From Solirubrobacter deserti (GTDB lineage: Bacteria > Actinomycetota > Thermoleophilia > Solirubrobacterales > Solirubrobacteraceae): 64,000 nucleotides of DNA. The notes under the pieces are model-generated. The model was not told the DNA's origin. It searched no databases and saw nothing but the letters and a program-made list of their open reading frames with translations. The stretch is from positions 434,001-498,000 of the forward strand of contig NZ_QPKJ02000002.1 in the NCBI RefSeq assembly GCF_003344625.1. The letters are read 5' to 3'. The position numbers and the translations under genes were made by a program. Below, one piece after another: positions 51,165 through 60,079 of the stretch (position 1 is its first letter; each line of letters begins with the position of its first letter).

Positions 51165-51679
51165 CGCAGGAGCTGGTCGTGGGTGGCGGCGATCTGCGCC
51201 GCGCGGCGGTCGCGCTCGACGTCACCCACGATGAACATGCACAGCGACACGCACGGCTTGTCGTGGAAGTGCGCGTCCCAGGCGGCGTCGTAGGCGACGG
51301 AGCGGTCGAGGATGTCGGCGTCCGGGCCGATCGCGGCGCGCGCCCACCACGCGGCGTCGAAGCCGCGGGCGAGCGCAGCCTCCAGCTCCGGCTCCCACGC
51401 GTGCACGTAGTCCTCGACTGTGATGTCGAGCGCGATCTCGCTGAACACCATGCGGCCTTCGGCCTCGAGCGCGGCGACGTCGAGCCCGGCGGCGGTGAGC
51501 GCGGCGCGGTCGGCGTCGGCCTGGCCCGCGAACGTGCGGTGGAAGAGCCAACCGTTGCGCTTGGCGCCGAGCGCGTAGAACGACGCGAACGCCGGTGCGA
51601 CCTCCTCCGGCGACGCGAGCAGCATCGCCAGGTGCGGGCACGCGCCCGGCGCAATCGCCTGCGCTAGAGCGGAATCCAC
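51161..51679 (-). CDS. MEDS-domain protein (putative sensory partner)
   Basis: A 172-residue soluble protein resembling the MEDS (DcmR-type sensory) domain: [18 protein letters not shown], then an Ala/Leu-rich region with [26 protein letters not shown] and [20 protein letters not shown] near the C-terminus. MEDS domains occur in regulators of one-carbon metabolism and with histidine kinases and may bind hydrocarbon derivatives; the ligand here is unknown. The GTG at 51679 overlaps the kinase gene end by 16 nt, so the two are translated together. Confidence 0.68.
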   Translation of the reverse strand: MDSALAQAIAPGACPHLAMLLASPEEVAPAFASFYALGAKRNGWLFHRTFAGQADADRAALTAAGLDVAALEAEGRMVFSEIALDITVEDYVHAWEPELEAALARGFDAAWWARAAIGPDADILDRSVAYDAAWDAHFHDKPCVSLCMFIVGDVERDRRAAQIAATHDQLLR

Positions 51680-52725
51680 AGGTGTACCTCCGTTCCGGTG
51701 CCGGGGGTCGAGGTCACGGTGCAGTCGCCGCCCTGCCCGCGCGCCCGCTCGCGCATGACGGTCAGCCCGAGGTGGCCGTCCTCGATCCCGGCGGCGTGCG
51801 CGGGATCGAAGCCGCGGCCGTCGTCGCGGACCGTGAGCTCGAGCCGCTCGTCGTCGGCGGCGTAGGTGACCTGCGCGGACGTGGCGTGCGCGTGCGCGTC
51901 GGCGTTGGCGAGCGCCTCGCTCACCACCCTCGCGGCGAGCGTGACCGCCTCGGGGCCCGCGTCGCCGTGGCCGCTCACGCGGACCGGCGTGCGGGCGCGC
52001 CGGGCGGCCGCCTCCAGCGCGGCGCGCAGGCTCGCCGGGGTCTCGTGCGAGAGCGTCCGCAGCCGCTCACGCACCAGCCGGTGCGCGGACTCCACGGCCT
52101 CGGTGAGCCGCGCGCGGTCCGGCTCGGCCAGTGCGAGCTCCCGCCGCGCCACCGCGAGGTACTGCGCGAGCCCGTCATGGACCTCGGCCGTGAGCTGGCG
52201 TCGCTCGCGCTCGATCGCGGCGGCCTGGAGCTCCCGCCGCAGGCGCGCGGTGGTGATGCCGGCGCTGAGCTGGGAGCACAACAGGCTCAGGACCGTGCCG
52301 GACAGCGCGTCGAGCGCGATCCGGGCGGGGGCCGAGGCGATCACGACGCCCTCGATCAGCGGCAGGATCAGCCAGTCCGTGGCGGGCGGGTCGAACGGGT
52401 TGTCGACGAGCCAGCCCGCGCTCTCGCGCAGGACGATCGGCGCGTTGGTCGCCAGCTGCCACGCCTCCTCGTCGAAGCTCAGCGCCTGTGCCGCGGCGTC
52501 GCCGACGAAGCGCCGCAGCACGGGTTGGCCGTCGGCGTCCGGGAGGTAGAGCACGGCGCGGTCCAGGTGCAGCGCCTCGCGCATCTCCTCGAGCGCCGTG
52601 CTCGCCAGCACGGGGAGCTCGTCGGGGGCGACCAGCGCGCGCGACACGCGCGAGACGGCCGCCAGTCCGGCGAGCACCGCGGGCTCTAACACGCGGGGCT
52701 CCAGGACTGTGCGGCCTTTGTGCAC
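51664..52725 (-). CDS. Cytoplasmic NarL-type sensor histidine kinase
   Basis: A 353-residue kinase without TM segments. Residues about 20-160 form a GAF-like sensor domain. The HisKA_3 dimerisation helix contains His183 in AEVHDGLAQY, and the HATPase has an N-box (SEALANADAHA), G1 DDGRGFDP and G2 GHLGLTVMRERA. It starts with GTG at 52725, 41 nt from the divergent response regulator, its likely partner. The downstream MEDS gene is coupled to it. The stimulus is unknown. Confidence 0.9.
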   Translation of the reverse strand: MHKGRTVLEPRVLEPAVLAGLAAVSRVSRALVAPDELPVLASTALEEMREALHLDRAVLYLPDADGQPVLRRFVGDAAAQALSFDEEAWQLATNAPIVLRESAGWLVDNPFDPPATDWLILPLIEGVVIASAPARIALDALSGTVLSLLCSQLSAGITTARLRRELQAAAIERERRQLTAEVHDGLAQYLAVARRELALAEPDRARLTEAVESAHRLVRERLRTLSHETPASLRAALEAAARRARTPVRVSGHGDAGPEAVTLAARVVSEALANADAHAHATSAQVTYAADDERLELTVRDDGRGFDPAHAAGIEDGHLGLTVMRERARGQGGDCTVTSTPGTGTEVHLWIPL

Positions 52726-52744
52726 GTCCCTGTACGCAGGTGCA
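52719..52744. promoter_or_regulatory. Inverted repeat between kinase and regulator genes
   Basis: TGCAC (52721-52725) and GTGCA (52740-52744) face each other across the divergent promoter region, 14 nt apart. It could be the regulator's own operator; its left arm includes the kinase GTG. Confidence 0.3.
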
Positions 52745-52766
52745 TACCGGGCGCGATACTACGCCT

Positions 52767-53348
52767 GTGCGCGTGAGCATCGCCGACGATCACCGGCTCA
52801 TGCGGGAGGGAACCGCGGCGCTGCTGGCCGCCGATCCACGCATCGAGGTGGTGGGGCTGGCGGCGGGTGGGCGTGAGGCGGTCGAGCTGGCCGCGCGGGA
52901 GCGGCCGGACGTGGCGCTGCTCGACGTCGGGATGCCGGATATCGGCGGCGTGGAGGCGTGCGCGGCGATCCGCGCCCGCACGCCGGACGTGCGCGTGCTG
53001 ATGCTCACCGTGTCCGAGGAGGCGCTGGACGTGCGCGCCGCGCTGAAGGTCGGCGCGGCCGGCTACCTGCTCAAGGACATGCCGCCGGACGCGCTCGTCG
53101 CGGCCGTGCTCTCCGACGAGGCGGTCGTGATGGCGTCCGCGGAGGTGGAGTGGGGCGCGTTGTCCGTGCGCGAGCGCGAGGTGCTCGAGCTGCTCGGACA
53201 GGGGCTGCGCAACCGGGAGATCGCGGAGCGCCTCGTCGTGAGCGAGGCGACGGTCAAGACGCACGTGCGCCATGTGCTGGAGAAGCTGCGGCTGCGCAAT
53301 CGCGCGGAGGCAGCAGCGTTCGCAGCCCGCGGCCGATCCGGGCCGTGA
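52767..53348 (+). CDS. LuxR/NarL-family response regulator
   Basis: A 193-residue two-component regulator. The receiver domain (1-115) has the acidic pair DDH at 7-9, phosphoacceptor Asp53 (LLDVGMP), the Thr in MLTVSEE and a Lys in GYLLKDMP. The LuxR helix-turn-helix (about 130-190) reads LSVREREVLELLGQGLRNREIAERLVVSEATVKTHV. The GTG at 52767 is chosen; a GTG two codons later is possible. Its last 95 nt overlap a convergent minus-strand frame. Confidence 0.92.
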   Translation: MRVSIADDHRLMREGTAALLAADPRIEVVGLAAGGREAVELAARERPDVALLDVGMPDIGGVEACAAIRARTPDVRVLMLTVSEEALDVRAALKVGAAGYLLKDMPPDALVAAVLSDEAVVMASAEVEWGALSVREREVLELLGQGLRNREIAERLVVSEATVKTHVRHVLEKLRLRNRAEAAAFAARGRSGP

Positions 53349-53622
53349 CGTCCTGCGGCGTGGTGCCGAGCTGGGTGGCGATGCGGTCGGTCTTCCAGCC
53401 GAGGGCGGTGGCGAGCACGAGCGCGTCCCGCTCCGGCGCGTCGATCCCCGCGTAGGCGGGTACGCGGCCCGCGGCCAGGCACGCGCCGCGGGCCGCGAGC
53501 GCGTCGGGGCGGCCGTGGGGGTCGGCCACCAGCACCCGGCGCGTGATCTCCGCCGCCGTGTCCTCCTCGGCGCCCGCCGAGGACGCGGCGGCGAACACGG
53601 CTTCCACGAGCGCCTCGAGCAC
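53254..53622 (-). CDS. Small protein with sigma-70 region 4-like helix-turn-helix
   Basis: A frame of 122 residues from a GTG at 53622; a CTG at 53679 would extend it to 141 and overlap the SDR stop as CTGA after an AGGAG. The C-terminal half reads ERDALVLATALGWKTDRIA then TPQDVTARIGRGLRTL, the pattern of sigma region 4 or RNA-polymerase sigma-like DNA-binding helices. The N-terminal half is Ala/Glu-rich. It overlaps the end of the convergent response regulator by 95 nt. It may be an orphan regulator expressed with the SDR gene; start and function are uncertain. Confidence 0.5.
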   Translation of the reverse strand: MLEALVEAVFAAASSAGAEEDTAAEITRRVLVADPHGRPDALAARGACLAAGRVPAYAGIDAPERDALVLATALGWKTDRIATQLGTTPQDVTARIGRGLRTLLPPRDCAAAASPAHGARAS

Positions 53623-53675
53623 GGTGCGGCACGCTACGGACGCGTCCGCCGCGCGCCATCGACCGAAAGGATGAT

Positions 53676-54347
53676 TCAGCTCTCCTGCGCTGTTGGTCGG
53701 ATCAAGATCTCGTTCACGTCCACATGCGCCGGCTGGGCGAGCGCGAAGAGGACCGCGCGGGCGATGTCGTCGGCGGTCAGCACGTCCTCGAGCTCGTGGC
53801 TGAAGCCCGGCGTCTGCACCATGCCGGGGGAGATGAGGGTCGTGCGCACGCCGGTGCCGTTGAAGTCCTGGCGGGCGGCCTCGGCCATGCCGGTGACGGC
53901 GAACTTCGTCGCGGAGTAGAGCGAGCCCTTCAGCGCGCGCCGGCCGGCGATGCTGCTCGTGATCACGAGGTGGCCGCGTGTGTCTCTCAGCGCTTGTGCG
54001 GTCGCGCGGATCGTCGCGTAGATGCCGAAGACGTTCGTGATCACCATCTGCTTGGCGTCCTCGGGATCGCCGGCCTCGAAGCCGCGCGGGTGGCCGACGC
54101 CGGCGTTGGCGAAGACGGCGTCGATGCGGCCGAACTCGTCCAGCGCGCGCTGCGCGAGCGCCTCGACCTGCGCGTACTCGGAGACGTCGCACTGGACCGC
54201 GATCCCGCCGATCTCTTGTGCGAGCTGCTCCAGCTTGTCCTGCGAGCGGGCGCCGAGCACGACCCGGTAGCCCGCCTCTGCCGCCTGGCGGGCCGTCGCC
54301 GCCCCGATGCCCGTCGAAGCGCCCGCGATCACCATGACCTTGTCCAT
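53676..54347 (-). CDS. Short-chain dehydrogenase/reductase
   Basis: A 223-residue classical SDR oxidoreductase. The Rossmann motif is GASTGIGAA (near residue 10), NADP preference is suggested by GARSQDK, NAGVG is present, and the catalytic triad is Ser (ITSSIAG), Tyr and Lys (YSATK). The ATG at 54347 has AGGAG upstream, and an earlier in-frame ATG at 54389 would extend into the obgE promoter. Substrate unknown. It is divergent from obgE by 23 nt. Confidence 0.9.
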   Translation of the reverse strand: MDKVMVIAGASTGIGAATARQAAEAGYRVVLGARSQDKLEQLAQEIGGIAVQCDVSEYAQVEALAQRALDEFGRIDAVFANAGVGHPRGFEAGDPEDAKQMVITNVFGIYATIRATAQALRDTRGHLVITSSIAGRRALKGSLYSATKFAVTGMAEAARQDFNGTGVRTTLISPGMVQTPGFSHELEDVLTADDIARAVLFALAQPAHVDVNEILIRPTAQES

Positions 54348-54370
54348 GGCTCCTATCGTTACCCCGACGA

Positions 54371-55654
54371 ATGCTCGCTGATCGCGCACGCATCGAGGTG
54401 GAGGCCGGACGCGGCGGCGATGGATCGATGTCCTTCCGGCGCGAGTCCCGCGTGCCCAAGGGCGGGCCGGACGGCGGCGACGGCGGGCGCGGCGGCGACG
54501 TGATCCTGCGCTGCGACGACTCCCTGCGCGATTTGCAGTCCTTCCGGCGCCGCGGGCGCTACAAGGCCGAGCGCGGCGGGCACGGCCAGGGGAAGCTCAT
54601 GCACGGCGCCGACGGCGACCGGCTGGTGATCCCGGTGCCGCCGGGGACGACCGTGGAGCGCTGGGACGGGCGCACGTTCGATCTCGTGCGCCCGGGTCAG
54701 GAGGTGACCCTGGCGCGCGGCGGCCCGGGCGGGCGCGGCAACAAGAACTTCGCCACCGCCACGCGCCAGGCGCCGCGGCTCGCCGAGCGTGGGCTCCCGG
54801 GGGAGGAGGGCATCGTCGAGCTGCGGCTCAAGCTGCTCGCCGACGTCGGCCTGGTGGGGCTTCCGAACGCGGGCAAGTCCTCGCTGCTGGCGACGATGAC
54901 GCGCGCGCAGCCGAAGGTCGCCGCCTACCCGTTCACGACGCTGGTGCCGGTGCTGGGCACGATCGAGGCCGACGACCGCCAGCTGGTGCTCGCCGACATC
55001 CCGGGTCTGATCGAGGGCGCGTCGGAGGGCGCGGGCCTGGGGCACGACTTCCTCGCGCACGTGGAGCGCACGCGGCTGCTCGTGCACGTGCTGGATCTCG
55101 CGCCGCTGGACGGGTCGGACCCGGTGTCCAACTTCGAGGTCATCGAGCGCGAGCTCGCGGAGCACGACCCGCGGCTGGCGTCGCTGCCGCGGCTGCTGGC
55201 ACTGTCGAAGGCGGATCTGGTGACGCCGGAGGTGGCTGAGGCGGCCGCTGCGGAGTGGCGCGAGCGCGTGGCGTTCCCGGTGATCGTCACGTCCAGCGCG
55301 ACGTCGCTGGGGCTGGCCGAGCTGCGCGGCGAGCTGCTCGAGCGGGTGCCGGTCGCGCCGCCCGAGGAAGCGGGCGCGGGCGAGGACGACGTCGCCGAGT
55401 TCGCGGTCTTCCGTCCCGTGCAGGGGCGTCCGTCGTTCGACATCACGCGCGGGCCGGCGGGCGAGTGGATCGTCACCGGCGAAGCCGTCGAGCGCCTGTT
55501 CATGCGCTGGGACATGGACAACGAGGAAGCCGCAGCGTTGGTCGAGCAGCGGCTGCGGCGGATGGGCGTCATCTCCGCGCTCGAGAAGGCCGGGTTCGAG
55601 CCTGGCGACGACGTCGAGATCGGCGGCACCCTGTTCGAGCTCGACCCCTCCTGA
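54371..55654 (+). CDS. obgE: Obg-family GTPase
   Basis: A 427-residue ribosome-associated GTPase involved in 50S maturation and growth control. The Gly-rich Obg fold (1-157) has VPKGGPDGGDGGRGG. The G domain carries GLPNAGKSSL, DIPGLIEGA and LSKADL. The C-terminal OCT domain (about 340-427) is intact. proB follows after 5 nt. Unlike in many bacteria, rplU-rpmA are not adjacent. Confidence 0.96.
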   Translation: MLADRARIEVEAGRGGDGSMSFRRESRVPKGGPDGGDGGRGGDVILRCDDSLRDLQSFRRRGRYKAERGGHGQGKLMHGADGDRLVIPVPPGTTVERWDGRTFDLVRPGQEVTLARGGPGGRGNKNFATATRQAPRLAERGLPGEEGIVELRLKLLADVGLVGLPNAGKSSLLATMTRAQPKVAAYPFTTLVPVLGTIEADDRQLVLADIPGLIEGASEGAGLGHDFLAHVERTRLLVHVLDLAPLDGSDPVSNFEVIERELAEHDPRLASLPRLLALSKADLVTPEVAEAAAAEWRERVAFPVIVTSSATSLGLAELRGELLERVPVAPPEEAGAGEDDVAEFAVFRPVQGRPSFDITRGPAGEWIVTGEAVERLFMRWDMDNEEAAALVEQRLRRMGVISALEKAGFEPGDDVEIGGTLFELDPS

Positions 55655-55659
55655 GTCCT

Positions 55660-56751
55660 TTGCCGGTCGCTGTCGTGAAATTGGGGTCGTCGATCGTCGC
55701 CGAGGACAGCGGTGCGCTGCGGCTGTCGGTTGTCGCGCGCATCTGCGAGGAGGTCGCGGCGCTGCACGCGTCGGGCGTGGATGTCGTGGTGGTCACTTCG
55801 GGCGCGATCGCGCGCGGCATCCACATGCTCGGGCTGGCCGGACGGCCGAAGGCGGTCGAGGAGCTGCAGGCGGCGTCCGCGGTCGGCCAGGGGCGGCTGT
55901 ACCGCACCTACGACGAGTACCTGCGCGAGCGCGGCATCCAGTCGGCGCAGGTGCTGCTCACGTTCTTCGACATGAGCGCCCGGACCCACTACCTGAACGC
56001 GCGCCGGACGCTGCGCAAGCTGGTCGAGTGGCGGATCGTGCCGGTCATCAACGAGAACGACACCACGACGACGGACGAGATCTCCTTCGGCGACAACGAC
56101 TTCCTGGCGGCGCAGGTCGCGGTGCTGGTGGACGCGTCGCTGCTGTTGCTGCTGACCTCGACCGCGGGCTTGTTCACGGCCGATCCGCGCGCTGATCCGT
56201 CCGCCCGGCTGGTGGCTTCGGTGGAAGATCCCGCCGAGCTGGCGGCGCTGAACATCTCCACCGCGACCTCGGCCCTGGGGTCGGGCGGGATGCGCTCGAA
56301 GGTCGCCGCCGCCGAGATGGCGACCGCGGCCGGCATCCCGACCGTGATCGGGAGCGGGTTCGAGCCGGGCGTGCTCGCGCGCGCGTGGGCGGGCGAGCCC
56401 GCGGGGACGCACTTCGCGCCGCACCCGGTCCGCCAGCCCTCCTTCAAGCTGTGGCTGCGCTACGCCAAGCCGTCGCAGGGGTCGGTGGTCGTGGATGCGG
56501 GCGCGGCGCGGGCGCTGCGCGACGGCGGGACCTCGCTGCTGCCGGTCGGGATCGTCGACGTCGAGGGCGCGTTCGAGGCGGGCGACGCGATCGAGGTGGT
56601 CGCGGACGGCGGCGCCGTGGGCAAGGGCATCTCCAACTACTCGGCCGCGGAGCTGCGGCGGGTGATGGGCTTGAAGTCAGGCCAGGTGCGCGAGGTGCTG
56701 CCGCGCGCGACCGAAGAAGCGGTGCACCGGGACTACTTCGTCCTGGTATAG
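55660..56751 (+). CDS. proB: Glutamate 5-kinase
   Basis: A 363-residue enzyme that phosphorylates glutamate in the first step of proline synthesis. The N-terminal amino-acid kinase domain begins AVVKLGSSIV and contains VVTSGAIARG, INENDTTTTDEISFGDND and SGGMRSKVAAAE. A C-terminal PUA domain (about 275-363) is present. The start is a TTG at 55660, with a GTG four codons later as alternative. proA lies 1.5 kb downstream beyond the opposite-strand guanine deaminase gene. Confidence 0.94.
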   Translation: MPVAVVKLGSSIVAEDSGALRLSVVARICEEVAALHASGVDVVVVTSGAIARGIHMLGLAGRPKAVEELQAASAVGQGRLYRTYDEYLRERGIQSAQVLLTFFDMSARTHYLNARRTLRKLVEWRIVPVINENDTTTTDEISFGDNDFLAAQVAVLVDASLLLLLTSTAGLFTADPRADPSARLVASVEDPAELAALNISTATSALGSGGMRSKVAAAEMATAAGIPTVIGSGFEPGVLARAWAGEPAGTHFAPHPVRQPSFKLWLRYAKPSQGSVVVDAGAARALRDGGTSLLPVGIVDVEGAFEAGDAIEVVADGGAVGKGISNYSAAELRRVMGLKSGQVREVLPRATEEAVHRDYFVLV

Positions 56752-56754
56752 GTC

Positions 56755-56775
56755 GCATCGCCCAGAGGGCGATGC
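56755..56775 (+). terminator. Hairpin terminator after proB
   Basis: A perfect 9-bp stem (GCATCGCCC with GGGCGATGC) and 3-nt loop directly after the proB stop, followed by TTCGG. It also faces the end of guanine deaminase. Confidence 0.55.
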
Positions 56776-56798
56776 TTCGGCGAGTTCGCCGCGGGCGC

Positions 56799-58112
56799 TC
56801 ACGCCTCGCGAACTCGCGACCAGACGACCTCGCCCGCCACGCGGGTCTCCGCGATGGCCTCCTCGCGCGCGAGGGTGAAGATCGCGCCGAGGGCGGCGTC
56901 CCAGTCCGGCGCTTCCTCCAGGACCGCCTCGAGTGTGCCGTCGAGCGGCGGTTTGATCAGGACGAGGTCCGCCTGCTTGCCGGGCGTGAGGTCGCCGGCC
57001 ATGTCGCCGAGGTTGAGCGCCTTGGCGCCCGCGGCGGTCGCCAGGTACAGCAGGTGCGCGGGGCCGAGCATGTGGCCCTGGTCGCGCACCATCTGCACGT
57101 GGTAGGCGACCAGGCCCTCCTTGAGCATCGACAGGCCCGTGCCGGCGCCGACGTCCGTGCCCATCCCGAAGCGCACGCCGTGCTCGACGTGCCGCGCCAT
57201 GGGGAAGATGCCGCTGGAGAGGAACGCGTTGCTGGACGGGCAGTGCGCGACCGCGGTGTGGGCGTGGGCCAGGCGAGCGAGCTCGTCGTCGGAGACGTGC
57301 ACGTTGTGGGCGAGGACGCTGCGGGCCGTCAGGAGGCCCGCGTCCTCGTAGGTGGCGACGTAGTCGCGCGCGTCGGGAAACAGCTCCTTGACAAACGCGA
57401 TCTCGCCGACGGACTCGTTCACGTGGCTGGTGAACAGGGCGCCGGCGGTCTCGTCGAGCAGCGCCTTGGAGGCGGCCAGCATCGGCTCGCTCGCTGACAC
57501 GCTGAACCGCGGCGTGACCGCGTAGCGCAGCCGGCCGTGACCGTGCCAGCGGTCGATCAGGACGCGGCTGTGCTCGTACGCCTCGTCCGGCGTGACCTCG
57601 AGCTCGGGCCGCAGGTTGCGGTCGGACACCACCAGGCCGGACGCGATCCGCAGCCCGGAGGCGTCCGCCGCCTCGAACAGCGCGTGCTGCGCGTGCGGGA
57701 AGTGGCTGCCGAACACGAGCGCCGAAGTCGTCCCGTTGCGCGCCAGCAACCGCGTGAACCGGCGCGCCGCCTTGGTCGCATGATCGAGGTCGGCCATCTT
57801 GGCCTCCTCGGGCAAGGTGCGCTGCGCCAGCCAGTCCAGCAGCTCGAGCCCCATCGCCCCGATCACCGGGATCTGCGGGAAGTGCACGTGCGTGTCGATG
57901 AGGCCGGGGAGCAGCACGCAGTCCCGCCGGTCGAGCGTCTCCGCCGCGGGATGTGCCTCCGCCACCGCGGCGTGCGGGCCGGTCGCCAGGATCGTCCCCG
58001 CTTGGTCGAACGCCACCGCCCCGTCGTCGAACGTCTCGAGCGCGTCGCTCGTGGCGAAGGGATCACGCGGCGTGTGCGCGACTCGGGCGCGGATGATCGT
58101 CGTGCCAGGCAC
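56799..58112 (-). CDS. guaD: Guanine deaminase
   Basis: A 437-residue zinc hydrolase converting guanine to xanthine and ammonia. The signature set is PGLIDTHVHFPQ, TSHVNES, LAHNVHVSDDEL, CPSSNAFLSSG and GTDVGAGTGLSML, which separates guanine deaminases from other amidohydrolases. The GTG start at 58112 lies 6 nt after a TAGGCT. It adds an upstream step to the purine catabolic genes at 34.9-37.2 and 44.4 kb. It interrupts the pro gene pair on the other strand. Confidence 0.92.
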   Translation of the reverse strand: MPGTTIIRARVAHTPRDPFATSDALETFDDGAVAFDQAGTILATGPHAAVAEAHPAAETLDRRDCVLLPGLIDTHVHFPQIPVIGAMGLELLDWLAQRTLPEEAKMADLDHATKAARRFTRLLARNGTTSALVFGSHFPHAQHALFEAADASGLRIASGLVVSDRNLRPELEVTPDEAYEHSRVLIDRWHGHGRLRYAVTPRFSVSASEPMLAASKALLDETAGALFTSHVNESVGEIAFVKELFPDARDYVATYEDAGLLTARSVLAHNVHVSDDELARLAHAHTAVAHCPSSNAFLSSGIFPMARHVEHGVRFGMGTDVGAGTGLSMLKEGLVAYHVQMVRDQGHMLGPAHLLYLATAAGAKALNLGDMAGDLTPGKQADLVLIKPPLDGTLEAVLEEAPDWDAALGAIFTLAREEAIAETRVAGEVVWSRVREA

Positions 58113-58118
58113 GGTTGC

Positions 58119-58124
58119 AGCCTA
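58119..58124 (-). promoter_or_regulatory. -10-like TAGGCT for guaD
   Basis: TAGGCT lies exactly 6 nt before the GTG, positioning transcription start at the start codon. Confidence 0.35.
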
Positions 58125-58220
58125 CGGGCGCCTCCGGCTGACGCGTCGACCGCGCCGCGGCGCCACGCCACGCGCCGTCCGCGTCGCCGCCGCGCTCTCG
58201 CCCCGCGCGTGTGCGGCCCC

Positions 58221-58226
58221 TAGACT
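58221..58226 (+). promoter_or_regulatory. -10-like TAGACT for proA
   Basis: TAGACT lies 6 nt before the ATG at 58233 with no Shine-Dalgarno, consistent with a leaderless message. Confidence 0.38.
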
Positions 58227-58232
58227 GCGCGC

Positions 58233-59489
58233 ATGGCCGCGACGCTCCCCTCGACCTCTGTTCTTGACCTTGCCCTGGCCGCGAAGGCCGCGGCGCGGAA
58301 GCTCGCGACCGTGCCGTCGGCGACCAAGGACGCGGCGCTGCACGCGATCGCCGACGCGCTCGAGGCGCGCATCCCCGAGATCCTCGAGGCCAACGCGCGC
58401 GATCTCGAGGCCGGGCGCGAGAACGGGCTGTCCGACGCGCTGATGGACCGGCTGGCGTTGACCGACGCGCGGGTGCGCTCGATCGCCGCCGGCGCGCGGG
58501 CGATCGCGGCGCTACCCGACCCGGTCGGCGAGGTCGTGGACGGCGGGCGCCTGGCGAACGGGCTCGAGGTGCGCAAGGTTCGAGTCCCGCTCGGCGTGGT
58601 GGCGGTCGTGTACGAGGCGCGCCCGAACGTGACGATCGACGCGGCCGCGCTCGCGCTGAAGTCGGGCAACGCCGTGCTGCTGCGCGGCTCGTCCTCCGCG
58701 GCGCATTCGAACGCGGTGCTGGCGCGGATCGCGGCCGAAGCGGCGTCCGAGCTCCCGGCCGGCTCGATCGGGCTCGTCGGCGGCGACCGCGAGGCGCTGA
58801 CCGAGCTCGCCCAGCTGGAGGGCATCGTCGACCTGATCATCCCGCGCGGCGGCGAGGGCCTCAAGAAGGCGATCAGCGCGGTGGCGAAGGTCCCGGTCAT
58901 CTACGCCGCGGCCGGCAACTGCCACGTCTACGTCGACGCGTCGGCCGATCTCGCGGCCGCCGAGCGGATCATCGTCAACGCCAAGGTCCAGCGCCCCGGC
59001 ACGTGCAACTCGGCCGAGACGCTGCTCGTGCACTCGGACGTGGCCGACCGGTTCCTGCCTGGCGCGATCGCCGCGCTGCGGGCCGAGGGCGTCGAGCTGC
59101 GCGGGGACGAGCGCGTGCGCACGGTCGATCCGTCCGTGAACGCGGCCGTGGAGTCGGACTGGGGCGAGGAGTTCCTCGCGCTGATCCTGGCGGTGAAGGT
59201 CGTGGACTCCGTCGAGGAGGCGATCGACCACGTCAACGAGTACGGCTCTGGCCATTCCGAGGCGATCGTCACCAACGATCGCTCGGCGGCGCGGGCGTTC
59301 CAGCTCGGGATCGACAGCGCCTGCATCTACGTGAACGCCAGCACGCGGTTCACGGACGGCGGCGAGTTCGGGATGGGCGCCGAGATCGGCAACTCGACCC
59401 AGAAGCTGCACGCGCGCGGGCCGATCGGGCTGCGGGAGCTGTGCTCGACGCGCTACCTCGTCGAAGGCGACGGGCAAGTTCGCGCTTGA
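58233..59489 (+). CDS. proA: Gamma-glutamyl phosphate reductase
   Basis: A 418-residue NADPH-dependent reductase, second step of proline synthesis. Family landmarks are YEARPNVTIDAAALALKSGN, LRGSSSA and the catalytic Cys258 in RPGTCNSAE; the C-terminal part has NASTRFTDGGEFGMGAEIG. It is separated from proB by guaD on the other strand. Its TGA overlaps the TTG of nadD (TTGA). Confidence 0.96.
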   Translation: MAATLPSTSVLDLALAAKAAARKLATVPSATKDAALHAIADALEARIPEILEANARDLEAGRENGLSDALMDRLALTDARVRSIAAGARAIAALPDPVGEVVDGGRLANGLEVRKVRVPLGVVAVVYEARPNVTIDAAALALKSGNAVLLRGSSSAAHSNAVLARIAAEAASELPAGSIGLVGGDREALTELAQLEGIVDLIIPRGGEGLKKAISAVAKVPVIYAAAGNCHVYVDASADLAAAERIIVNAKVQRPGTCNSAETLLVHSDVADRFLPGAIAALRAEGVELRGDERVRTVDPSVNAAVESDWGEEFLALILAVKVVDSVEEAIDHVNEYGSGHSEAIVTNDRSAARAFQLGIDSACIYVNASTRFTDGGEFGMGAEIGNSTQKLHARGPIGLRELCSTRYLVEGDGQVRA

Positions 59490-60079
59490 GGCTCGGGCTG
59501 CTCGGCGGGACGTTCAACCCGCCGCACATCGGCCACCTGGTGTGCGCCGCGGAGGCGATCGATCAGCTCGAGCTCGACGAGGTCGCGTTCGTGCCCGTCA
59601 ACCAGCCGCCACACAAGGAGATCGACTCCGACCCGGGAGTGGAGGCGCGCGTCGAGCTCACGCGTCGCGCCACAGCGGGCGACTCGCGCTTCTGGGTGTC
59701 ACGGGTGGACGCCGACGTCGCCGGTCGGTCCTACACGGTCGATACGCTGCAACGGCTGCATGAGTCCAGTCCGGCGGACGACCTGACGTTCATCATGGGA
59801 GGCGACATGGCCTACTCGCTGCCCACGTGGCACGAGCCTGAGGCCGTCCTGTCCCTGGCCACCCTGGGTGTGGCCGAGCGTTCGGGCATCCGCCGCGGCG
59901 ACATCGTGGAGCACCTCGCCGGCCTCGCCGGCGTCGACCAGATCCGCTTCTTCGACATGCCTCGTCTCGACATCTCCTCCTCGGCCATCCGCCAACGCGT
60001 CGCGGCCGGCCGTCCGATCCGTTACCTCGTCCCCGACTCCGTGGCCGAGTTCATCGCCGCCGAAGGGTTGTACGCATGA
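59486..60079 (+). CDS. nadD: Nicotinate-nucleotide adenylyltransferase
   Basis: A 197-residue nucleotidyltransferase that makes deamido-NAD from nicotinate mononucleotide and ATP. The N-terminal LLGGTFNPPHIGHL holds the HxGH-type motif, and the C-terminal ISSSAIRQR is the ISSTxxR motif. The TTG start overlaps the proA stop. The stop overlaps the rsfS ATG (ATGA). The nadD-rsfS pair is widely conserved. Confidence 0.94.
   Translation: MRLGLLGGTFNPPHIGHLVCAAEAIDQLELDEVAFVPVNQPPHKEIDSDPGVEARVELTRRATAGDSRFWVSRVDADVAGRSYTVDTLQRLHESSPADDLTFIMGGDMAYSLPTWHEPEAVLSLATLGVAERSGIRRGDIVEHLAGLAGVDQIRFFDMPRLDISSSAIRQRVAAGRPIRYLVPDSVAEFIAAEGLYA

Noticed and set aside
53063..53659. Alternative minus-strand frame starting ATG at 53659
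   Set aside because: Mostly Arg/Gly-rich with no domain, whereas the neighbouring frame has the sigma region 4-like pattern.
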